Below, piece after piece: positions 1-11,300 of a DNA stretch of 64,000 nt. Source of the stretch: Patiria miniata (Eukaryota; Echinodermata; Asteroidea; Valvatida; Asterinidae); NCBI RefSeq assembly GCF_015706575.1, contig NW_024037072.1, forward strand, positions 25,359,162 through 25,423,161. Direction: 5' to 3'. A program made the position numbers and the translations under genes. Each line of letters begins with the position of its first letter. Positions within the stretch are counted from its first letter, which is position 1. The notes under the pieces were generated by a model. The model saw nothing but the letters and a program-made list of their open reading frames with translations. It was not told the DNA's origin and did not search any database.

Positions 1-2156
1 GGACATTCCGTTGACAAGTTATGGCTGTTTAAAGTTTGCATTTATCGACATGCCAAAAAAGTAAGGTACTGAGAGAAAGGCCTTTAAAGTTTCGAGTTTT
101 GTAGAATGAAAGAAGCCAATTGTTTTTCCTTAAAAACACTTTTATTCCAAGTTTTTTTCTATTATTTCTTTAGAATATGTGTAGTAGACTTCAAAATTAC
201 AAATATCAATAAATCTGAAAAACAAATAAGAAAATCACCCCCATGTGGTTTTTTGCTTTTTTCTTTGCTACGGGCATGTGCCCAGTTCCGTCTCATTTTG
301 CTGGAATGCCTCACATTTGTTTGCGACCCACTGTACATTTTCAGAGGTCATTTTCATCATTGCAATTCTGTAAATCATATGAAGTTTATCATTTTTGTGT
401 TCCCAAAGCTTAGTTGTAGAGTGCAGGCTACCCAGTAGAGCAAAGGGTAGTGAAGAAAATTGTGTGCGATCGAAAAAATGTGCTCATTGCCATTATGAAG
501 CTGTAGAGAGAACGTGAACATTACATTCCGGGCAGTTTGTTCAAAATGATCCACACAACACTGACTATGATGGTATTGATAAAACTCTCTTTGCAGCGTG
601 TTTGATTTGTCGTCAGGCACTGGCCTATTCACTAGGGCAAAGTAAGTTACAAAACACTAACCTTTTTTATTTCATTTTAAGTCTGCATGCAATTAATACA
701 TACATGAATCTGGGTTTTTTTTAACATTGCATGTACTTAATGTAACACTATTCAGATTATTTAACACTGCATGTGATACCCTTAAAACTGCATGAGATAT
801 TTTTAGTAGATTTTTTTTTATTTCAATCTTTTGAGAGTGTAGTTTTTTGAAAGACTCTTCTATTCAACTTTTGAAACTTTTGATGTGTCTCAACATGTTG
901 GGGTAAATGTTATGTCAAGTTTTGTATGTTCTTCCTACCTGGTGGGTAGATGTTAAATCTTGTCCCATGATCAGTGCATGTGCACCTGTATATTTTTGAG
1001 ATGCCTACATTTCTCCTTAGTCGTGTTAGTACATGTGCATCGAGTTTCAAGTTGACCACTTGGCTACAGCTTGAAATTGCACACGGGTCTATGAGAAGTG
1101 GCTGCAGCCGCTGCCGTAGGCATGTGCGTAATATCAAGCCGTAGGCAAGTATTACAGACATGGCCTTACATTGTTAAGTTTTTTGGGTACCCATCCAAAA
1201 AAAGAGAGAATATTTGAAAAAAAATTTAAGGGACTAGTTTGTGCTAAATTTTTGAAACATGTACATTTACTTCAATCTTTTGGTTTATGAATCAAGCCTA
1301 TTGATTTTGTTGCTAATGGGTTATATGTTGCGGTCAAAGCGGCAAAAAGGGAAAAGAAATCTGTGAGCTTGACACTTTGTCATCTTGCCACCCCTAAAAT
1401 CACAAGGTGGTATTTTGTTTTGTTTTGCTCTCTCTTGGGAAGAATTCAAGTTCTGTTCATCATTGTACATCTATGTTGCTTTTTCAGAGTTGATTCGTGA
1501 TATTAACACTGCATGCCTTACCTCTGGCTTTTTTCCTCTTTATTCACTTCCAACTTGTCTTGACTCGTAAAATGATAAATTTCTCGTCACGGTTGAGAAA
1601 ATTCTGAGGTAATTTGCTGATCCACATTTTACCCATTACTGTATGTTGTTTTGGTCATAAAACCAATATCCATTGCTTCAACTGATTCGTATTTATGGAT
1701 CAGATCAGGTTTATTGAGTTTATGGGATCGGAAGAGTGTTCTTTTTATTGTGAAATCAAGGAATTCTTTATAAAAGAAACACACTGTTTTAAAGTTGTAA
1801 CCTTAAACAACCTATCGAGAGAAGAAAATGGAGGAATGTTTGGTTGAGTAGTGGGAGAAAAAACCAAGTCAGGAAATGGGTAGGGACTGAAACCCAAGTT
1901 AACATGCATGCCTCGGAAGAATGCAAACCTGGGTCATACAGGTTGAATGTGAGAAAAATACCACTATGCCAACGTCCAAACCTGGCTCAAGAAAAAAAAA
2001 CCAATTATCAAAACGTCCAAATAAAAATAAATTAAAACAGTACTCAGCCTCTCAGAATATCAAAATGTAGAATAAATTATCTTGCCCCCCCCCCTTCCCC
2101 CCCCCCCAAATTCTCAATCTGATAACTTAGCACTTCGGACCTTTACCTATTGACAG
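1..2156 (+). other. Upstream intron sequence, no exon recognised
   Basis: This is AT-rich sequence with many T runs. It probably belongs to the intron before exon A, because exon A has a normal acceptor and the catalytic part of the gene must lie upstream. Around 280-347 there is a stretch resembling 43248-43300 (shared words ATGTGCCCAGTTCC and AATGCCTCACAT), so it is part of a dispersed repeat. A C/T tract sits at 2085-2107. The short open frames here have no coding character that I can recognise. Confidence 0.5.
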
Positions 2157-2320
2157 GAAAGTGACGGGTGCCGTTTTGCAGGAGTTAGCGGACCGTGAGC
2201 TACAGGAGCATCTCTGCCAGTTCATGCGCAAGCTGGTCACCTCGGAAAACGTGACAGGCCGCAAGCAAGTACGCAATAAAATACGCCAGCGCTACCCGAC
2301 TATCAAGAGGATGTTTAGTG
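2157..2320 (+). CDS. TTLL5: TTLL5 exon A
   Basis: The acceptor is ctattgacag and the donor is gtgagt at 2321. The frame reads about 54 residues, including QELADRELQEHLCQFMRKL and then a basic stretch with RKQVRNKIRQRYPTIKRMFS, and leaves in phase 1. A second good acceptor, gttttgcag, would start the exon in frame at 2182, so the 5' boundary is uncertain. The charged, helix-prone composition suits the linker between the microtubule-binding and cofactor-binding parts of TTLL5. I do not recall a close vertebrate counterpart, so membership rests on the phase-matched splice to exon B and on codon character. Confidence 0.72.
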
Positions 2321-5300
2321 GTGAGTTTTGGTGATGACTTTGATAATTTGCCTCAATGGGTTCAGTTGCCTGAAGCACATGGGAACTAGTAATTTTATTT
2401 TGCGGGACCTCTAGCTACATTATAACGGTTAACCACAGCCCAAAGAATGGCGATGAAAAAGGCTGCTGGTTACAACAGATAACAAATGAATGGTTGATGT
2501 GAGAAGCGCGTCAAAGAGCACACTGACTATAAAAGTTGCTGAAATTGATAATGGTGATGTAGCAAATGGAAATTTTGATTCAGAAGTACGTGTTAGCACA
2601 TCCAAGACTTTGAAGCACGTTTCTAATGTAACTGGAGAAACTTGGCTCATAAGTGTTGTTTGACTCTATGAAATGGCTCCTGGATATACAGTGAACAGTT
2701 TTGTAATTTGTGTGATTTTTCCTTTTTAACTCCTCAATGAAACTAATATCTGTAGCTGGTGTGATGCGCAGTGCTGTCAAAAGTGACCGGCAAGACAGGG
2801 AGCCGCTAGTCCAAGGCAAGCTGGAGGATGCACAATCTAGCGCCCAGGCTTCCAAAAATGAACAAACAAGTCAGAAACAGGGCTCCTCCTCTGTCACCTC
2901 CAGCCAGAGCTCCCTGGCAAGTGGGAAGGCCCAGCCGGACGGTGGCAGAAGTGGGATAAACCAGGATGGTGGCAGAAGTGGGATACAACAGGACGGTGGC
3001 AGAAGCGGGATTCAACAGGATGGTGGCAGGAGTGGGAGCAATCCCTCAGGGAAGCCTCCTGTGGCCCCGGCTGCCGGCAGCAAGGACAACAAGGGAGCCA
3101 GGATGGTGTTGGAGGTCCCAAAACAGCCCTCAGCCAAAGAGATCAGGGAGAGCATCAACGTGCCTGAGATCATGAGTAGCGGGGGAGACATCACGTATGT
3201 TGTGCTCAACATGAAACTAAGTTTAATGTTTTCTCACTCATTTCTGGATGATTTGCTTAGCCTACCTTACATCAGGGAAAACAGATTTTAGATTTCATCT
3301 AAGCGCATTGAACAGATGTTGTTATAGAGTAGAAATGTCTGGTTGTGTGGGGAAAAATATTTTGCATTCCCCCCCCCCCCATTTGCACCAGAAATGTATG
3401 AAGACTATTACTGTGCTCTTGATATGTTAACTGTAAGGGTTAACCCTTACTCTCATGTATATTCAAAACTCCCTGGAACCACAGTAAACCTTTTTGATGG
3501 TAGCTTTTTGCATTGAAATACCATTTTTTTTGTGTGTTTGAATACCATGTTACTATCACTGAAATCTGAAACTACAGAACATTGGAACCACCACCATACT
3601 TTGTTATATTGCTACAACAATAATGTGTTTAAGGGTCCTTACAATTAAACAAATGTCTGGAGTAATGTGGTGTGTATTTGTTTACAGTGCGAGTTTGACA
3701 TACAAAACAGTCTGATGTTGTGGGGTAACTAAAATGGATTTGGGTTAAAATTATATCGGTTATATTTTTATTTTGGATAATGATACATGTAATTTGCATT
3801 TTTGTTCCAGGAAGCTGCAAGCGAGGCTAGCATTTGCCACTTACCTCCTTCGGGTGCAACAGAGATTACTGGAGGAAACAAACAAACCGCCAGAGGTCCT
3901 TGAGGAGTCTGCCCAGAATGATGAACAAATGGTGAGAGTTGAGAAGAGTTTACAAAGTTGTATGTACCCCTAATCCCAAGTGCCAGATTTGTAGTTTTTT
4001 GCAGTCCTCGCAAGTCCATCGCAAGTCCATCACAAGTCCTCACAAGTCCTCACAAGTCCTCGCAAGTCCTCGCAAGTCCTCACAAGTTGTCACAAGACCT
4101 CATAAGTCCTCGCAAGTCCTTGCATGACCTCACAAGTCCTCGCAAGTCCTGTAAGTCCCCGCAAGTCCTCACAAGTCATCACAAGCAGGCCTCGAAATAG
4201 TACTAGCCCGGCGTACAAATTCTAGCGAAAAATGCTCCGGGCTACCTAAACTTGGTTTCTTGGTTGCCCAGTGGGCTAGTGAAAAATTCAGTATTAAACC
4301 TACCTGTTAAAATTTTGATCAAACTATATAATGCTTTCGGTGATAATAAATACACGATCGCAAAAACTGAGTCGTTGTGGATGTTTTTATTTGTGTTTTC
4401 AAAACGTGATACTCGCGCGATAGGGCGATATAAGCGACCGGACCGCGAATGCCACGAACAGAGTAGACTGGTGGGTTGTAATATATAGCATAGCACACGG
4501 TACGGCGCGGTACCGCACGTGCACACTTTTCTCGTTCACATCGTTTATCAAGTTTTCTAACCTTGACTGGCCACAGCTAGCTGTACTGGGCGTTGCAGGA
4601 GTCCTTGAAAGCGTTTGATACGAAGTCTACACAAAGCCGCGTGCAAACAGCGCCCTCTGTGATCGGAAAAAGTTTTTTCTCGTCCACCGCGCACATTCGG
4701 AGGTCCAAAAGCAAGCAAAATGTGGCGATTTTTGCCAAACGTAAGTACCGGTAACCCAATGAGGGGAAAGACAGAGCAAAGAGAGCGTATGATCAATCAT
4801 ATATGACAAAAATAAAAGGCGACGAGTTTACAGGCAGGAGTGGGAACGGCAATTTCAGTGGCTGGAATAGGCCTAGAGTGAAAAGGAAAAAGTGATGTTC
4901 TGCAAGATCTGTCGCGAATCGGGAACCGGGCCGGGATCGGGAAGAAAACTCAACTTATTTATACGGGCTAGTAAAACTCTAAACGGGCTAGTAAAATATC
5001 CAGTTAACTAGCCCAGTGGGCTAGCCAGGAAAAAAAGGTAGCACAAGGCCTGACAAGTCATCACAAGTCAATCACAAATCCATTACAAGTCCATTACAAG
5101 TCAATCAAAAATGAAACCCAGTGATTCTAATTTTGCCTTGTACTGATGTCCCAGCCTTGTAAGCTAAAAATACACAAAACGTGCCTTTGAGTGACACAGC
5201 AGTGGATTTTGGAGGATTCAGAAAGATTCTAAGGTAAACAATTATCAAGGGATTAAGGTTAGACATTGTTGTTCTCTGATTTTTTTTTTTCTTGTCAGGA

Positions 5301-8300
5301 CCTGGTTTTACGATTCCTGAAGAGGGCCGCCAGTAACCTGCAGCAACCGTTCAAAGTCATTGTGCCCAGCCGCAAGCTGCCGGCCCACGACAGGAGAAGG
5401 ATCCTGGCCAAACAGCTGGTGGACTTTGTCCAAATTTATAACAAGGTACATGTCTGTTGCTCTGAAACACTGCATTGCAAAATGGCTGGTTGTTTTTTTT
5501 GGTTGGTTTGGTCCCTTTATATAAGTTTAAGTATTAACCTGTGACATGTCTGAAACTACCAGAGCTTCAAAGCTGTTGTAGGTGGAGTTCATCTGCAGTA
5601 ATATCCATGTGTTGCATGATTTTCGGAGGTTTCAGATTTAAGTTGTACAAAATCCAAGCTTTCAAATGATGATGATGATCTTGAGGATGGGGAAAAGAGC
5701 ATAAAAGATAAATTTCACTAATGGTTGTTGGAAGAAAGAGACAATAGTGCCAATTTGTTTTCACGTATGTTAGTGGAGTTGTTTGGTTGAATGGTGCTCT
5801 TGTCTTGTCAAGTAAGAAATGAACTTCTTTGTTGACGAGTTAGTTACTATAAACTTAGTTCAGGATTTATCATTTTATGCAAACATTGAATATTTTTCAC
5901 ATTGTACAATTGTGTTTGGATCTAGAAAACAGGAGGCAGTGTCCGGAAATTGGGCATGATGTTTATTATACATACATACGTGATCTGCTACACTGTGCCC
6001 TCTGGAGACGTGTGTACAATAGGGAACAAAAGATTGTATACGTCTCCACAGGACAATTTCTATAGATGAATACAACTCCACAAGATTTTCACGAAATAGA
6101 TATATGGATTTTACTCAAAAACTAGGAATTTCCATGGTGGGTTAATCCGTCGCAAATGGAAGAGTTTTAGAAAAGGGATATTAAGTCCAAATTTTAGCCA
6201 GGGAAATTAATTCTGGTTAAAATAAGAGCATTGTGAAACTTCACTTCCAATCTCGAAAAGTTTACTACACGAGAACAAAGAAATGTCTCCACAATGATAC
6301 AAATTTCAGTATGTGTGTACCTGTACATCTGTAACTGCTGCGCGGCCCAGATGACTGACACAGATTTTTGTTGGGCCTATTTTCCGAGTTTTTTTTTCAA
6401 TAGGCCAGTTACAGTGTACAGTGTTCACTATCTCCATGTTTTATCTCGGCTATTAAAGTTGTGTGACTTAAGATCTGCACAAGGTGCAGTTTCGTTTTTA
6501 CAGCATGGTGCTAGTTCCAAGGATCCAAAACAAACGTGCCCTAGGTTGAACTTGAGAGCATGATTGAAACCATCGGTACCCGATTGTTTTGGATATTTTC
6601 TAGGAGACTGACCAGATGGACCTACGTAGGAAGATGGACCAGAAGCTGGGAATCCCTCCAAGGACAAAGAGGATGACCTGAATCAGGACCGCTTTGGCCA
6701 GTTCACCACCATCGCTACGTAAGCACTGGTCATTGTTTAAAGAGGTGGTGGAATGCGCGAAGACATTTCCGTCATTTTTCGGGTATATGTAGCCTAAGGT
6801 GTGATGAAATAAAAACGACTATTGTGTCTGTCATGAAATGAGTACAAAAGGTACTTTAGAGAGCTGTGTTTCAGGTCCTGTTTCGACACGAATGTGCAAT
6901 TTGTGTAAAAGTCGTCGTTGGGGGCAGCAAACAAAACGTAGTAAATCGTGACGTAATAAACAGGACTCCCGTTGCAGCGTAGTATAAACGAGTCCTGTTT
7001 ATTACGTCACGATTTACTGTGTTTTGTTTGCTGCTCCCAACGACGACTTTTACACAAATTGCACGTTCGTGTCGAAACAGGACCTGAAAAACAGCTCTTC
7101 AAAGTACCTTTTGTACTCATTTCATGACAGACACAATAGTCGTTTTTATTTCATCACACCTAATAGGCTACATATACCCCAAAAATGACGGAAATGTATT
7201 TGAGCATTCCACAACCTCTTTAATACTTTCAAAACCTGTCCTTTAGCTCAGTGTCTGTCCTGATCCAATTTCATGAGGCCATTAATTTAAAACTATTGCT
7301 AAAATAGCAAAAATCACCTGTGAGAACCAGCATAAACAAGTCGCTCTTAATAACATTTTCGCCCAGTAACCCCTTTTTTTGGCCAATAAAGTGAATATTT
7401 CCTGTTTGAGAGTTCACCGTGAAATAGCACACAGGTCTATTCTACAATGCAGTGTTTAATATGGGGAAAGATGTCATGATGAAGTTTTGTGGTTTACAGA
7501 ATTTTTTTTTTTTGGGTCTAAGCAGTTTTTGCTGGTCTCAGAGGGGCCAGCCTTTATTCCTGACTCCATCGACTCAATGAGTGAGTGGCTGCCGCAAATT
7601 AGACATGCATGAGTCTTGCCTTGGCCCAAAAATGTGACTTTGCAGGTCTCAGAGGGCCATCTACAATCCTCTCTGTACGTATCTCATGGACTGATTGACT
7701 GACTGACTGACTGACTGTTACTTGTGAATTAGACTTCCATAAGTCTCATCTTTGCCCAAAAAAATGACTCAAATAACCACCTAGTCTCCTTGGACCAAAT
7801 TTGGTCAGGGACTAGCTTTTCCCAGCTTGCCTAGTCTGGTTGTAATAATCTTGCTCTGTGTTACCGATCACAGAGAGAGTGAGCTAGAGGAACTGCTGAC
7901 CAGCTACACCAAACAGAACAAATCCGCCAGCATCTTCCTAGGCACCAGCAGTCCGGCCAACTACAAGAACCTGAGCGACATCACGGCCCGGCCTGTGTCC
8001 TCTGCCGTTCACCCTGAGGGTTCCACAGCGGTAGTGGCGAGCCGAAGCGCAAGCAGCACCAGCCTGCATCACCACCACCATCATCATCGGCACAATACCG
8101 GTGAGGAGAACGTGGGCACGCATGACAGCGAGAGTAGGGACAAAGATGCAGGTAGGCATGTTTTAAAGACTTGATCTTGTTGCCAATGATGCACTATGGA
8201 CTCCTTGCAAAAGTACCCCCTCAACGGTTACAAAAGGAGAGTTTGGGGAGACCACTGGGATGACATTCAAACTCACTGCCCACAGCACAAGTAGATTCGG

Positions 8301-11300
8301 TGGGTTTGCAATAATACATAGCTGCCAACTGTTACGAATTTTTCGTAATTATTACGAATTGTTTGTTAAATTACGAAAATACGATTTGCCACTAAAACAT
8401 TACAAATTTCCCATTTTCTACATAACGAAAAAAAAAATACTTGTAAAGTATCGTTTTTGACCGAAAACTTCTGGCGAAATGTCGCGATAATGGATGGACT
8501 GGTGACAAGTCTAATAAGAATGCAGTCAAGCACCTGATAGACATCAATGCAGTGTGCGCAGTGGAGTACTTGAGGACCAGACTAAAACTAGTTTTCAATG
8601 GTGTGTCATTTGTGTGCATCTCGTGGATGTGTGGTTGTGTGTACTGTATGTGAGTACTTTTCAGTGAGGATCGTGAGCACATTTGGTCGCTTATTGCCGG
8701 GATGAGACCCATCAGTGCGAGATTTTAATCATGGAATTTAATAAGAGTATGGTTGGAATAATTGGTAATAGAGTTTGAGTTTGTCACAACGTTCAGAAAA
8801 GATAAATCAGCATGCGTTTGCAAGGTATGTTGGCGGGATATTTCTATTGCCTACGGTGGCCCTAAATCATTGTGTGTAAAAACATTGATATGAACTCGAA
8901 ACTCCACATCGATAGCATGCATCTCAAAAAAAATATGCGCACATGTTATTATTGTTATCATTTATTTGACTTCAACAAACAAATACAGACATTAAAACAC
9001 AATTAATTAAAAAAAAAAAATATTAATTTTTTTTTTTAATTTTTTTAATTTTTTTTATTATCTTTTGGCCTACAGTACATTATTATTCACAACAAGAAGG
9101 GTATGCACATGTATGTGTACATGTAAACCATGTACCTGTACTCGATGTTGGTAAAGCTTTTGCTAAAACGAGCAGTTGAAAATGACCGCGCGGGTTGATT
9201 ACTAATTGGGATTTTGAAAAGTTGGCAGCTATGATAATAATTAATTACAGAGAATTTATAAGGCGCACAGTATCTGGAGGACCATTCAAAGGCTCTGGTC
9301 ACTGGTACATCACTGTGGTTCAAATGAAAGATTGAAAAGATGAGTCTTAAGATGACGTTTTAATGATGACAGATCAGTTGTGTCCCTTAACTCGTCTGGC
9401 AAGGAGTTCCAGAGACACAGTGCACAGCTGGAAAAGGCCTGGTCCCTGTAACTTGCCAGGCGAGTTTTGGGAACAGAAAGTATCGGTGATGAAGAAGATC
9501 TGAAGCCTGGTCGCATGTTGCGAAGTTGTTACAGGTCTCGTATGTAGGATGGAGCTAATCCATGAAGGGCTTGGAATGTAAGGAGCAGGATTTCAAATTG
9601 TATTCTGTATTTAACAGGAAGCCAATGAGGATTGTATAATATAGGCGTTATATGCTCGGATGATCTCGTTCTGGTGAGTAAGCTGGCAGATGCATTTTGG
9701 ACATTCTAAAAGCGTTTTAATGGGTTTGTGTACATACCATTACAAATGTGTACGTGTCCTCCACTTTGATATGGTCACAAAGCCCCATCTAATGTTCGCG
9801 CAGGGAGTCCGTATTGAACAATTGCTTCACCTTCAGTACATCATGGAAGTGCTCAATATTTGGTTTGCACTACAGGGTGGTGCAAAAAGAAGGAAACCCA
9901 CTTTGGACAGGAATTTTTATCTACTTGTTTAACTCATTTGAACTTTTTTTTTATAATGTACGATAATGAAGTATAGCTCTTCAACCAAATATGGTAAAAC
10001 AAAATCTTTTTAAAAATCAAAAGAATAGTGTTATTATGCCAATTTGAATGCAAGTCACCAAAATCACGGTTGTCCACGTGTAAGTCTAGTGTAGTGTTTT
10101 TTTGTCTTTAAATCAAGCTCCGGAGCTCAGTCAAGTGGATGGAATAAAGCCGTCCGTGGACAATCAGGTTTGGCACATGAAATTTTTAAACTACCGTATC
10201 TCAGAGACAAAACATGCATTTGCAATCATTTTTTCATCACTTATGTTTAAAGATCAATATTTTAATAGCATTAAATTGAATTTTTGAAAATACATGCTCA
10301 ACAAGTAGGTGAAAATTGCTGTCAAAAGAGGGTTTCCTTCTTTTTGCACCACCCTGTAGTAGACAAGTTATGGGTGATTCAGGGGTAATAGACCGTTCCA
10401 GATTGGGCCATAACCCTCACCACCCAGGTTTGGTTTTCTCACAATACTTGTTACCTAGCTGTTACCTGACTGCAAGTCATTATCTTATCAGTCAGTTTGC
10501 ACTGTTTGATAGAATGACAGGAATGGTCCATTATAGTAAAATGTTTTAATAATTCAAGTGATTTACAGTACAAAAAAATTGTACTGTTGAAGGTTCAAAT
10601 CCTGCTTTACCCACAGTGCAATGTTGGCAAATGTTGATATCTGTAATTAGTTTAATATGTTGCTAAACTGTACAATTTGAACTGTATATTCATATTTTTT
10701 TTGTATACTTTTATTTAATTGAATGTTCTGGAAATCTGGTAGCATGTCCCACAGGTTATGTACAAACCTTAAAAAAAATGAGATCAATTTGTGCGGCCAC
10801 TGAAAAGCAATGCATTCACTGCTGATGGTGGCCATTAATCCGGTAATAGATAACGACGTGACGACAACGATGACAACCGACTGACCATCCAACAGATCAT
10901 CTGGATCTGGGTCTGGATAGATAATTGGCAACACCTCCTCTGGAGTATCATGCCAATGGGGGTATGGGGGTAAGGGTCAGTTCTTAGACGTGCCGACTCA
11001 TGTGCCTTTGCAGTCTTTCTTTGAAGGATGGTGGAGAAGGTGCTTCGATGACAGCGGGGGGCAGGGCATTCCAGTCGACGATTGTTTTGGGGAAAAATGA
11101 GTTCTTGTATATCTCGGTTCTTGAGTTGAGATGCTTGAATCTTGCTGAATGTAAGTGAGTGCTCCTAGTTGGTGTCAATCGCCTGTCTGCCGCAGTAACA
11201 CATAGCTCAGCATTTGTGAATTTTTATTTGGAGATACAGGCCAACATAGGGCCACTTCATCACATCACTTCATCACATCTCTTGGTGTTCCGACTTCCAT

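Larger units (their letters stand above)
3932..5298 (+). other. Intron C-D with minisatellite and nested transposon
   Basis: Intron of 1367 bases. It contains a decamer minisatellite (4003-4185 and 5053-5106) split by an 867-bp element with inverted ends (4186-5052). The acceptor is a T-rich tract ending cttgtcag. Confidence 0.8.
6719..7873 (+). other. Intron E-F with hairpin MITE and tandem duplication
   Basis: Intron of 1155 bases. It holds a 487-bp hairpin MITE (6737-7223), an imperfect tandem duplication (7533-7766) and a TGAC microsatellite. Confidence 0.75.

Noticed and set aside
2490-2663. 57-codon open frame beginning MVDVRSASKSTLTIKVAEID
   Set aside because: It is preceded directly by a stop, has no acceptor or donor in the right place, and lies inside the short A-B intron. 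Coding-like composition alone is not enough.
4003-4185. CRISPR-like repeat array
   Set aside because: A contiguous 10-bp tandem array without spacers, in an animal intron. It is a minisatellite.
6737-7223. microRNA-type hairpin
   Set aside because: The fold is far too long and the same sequence recurs at 57378 with TTAA ends, which fits a MITE. Small-RNA production was not excluded but cannot be claimed.
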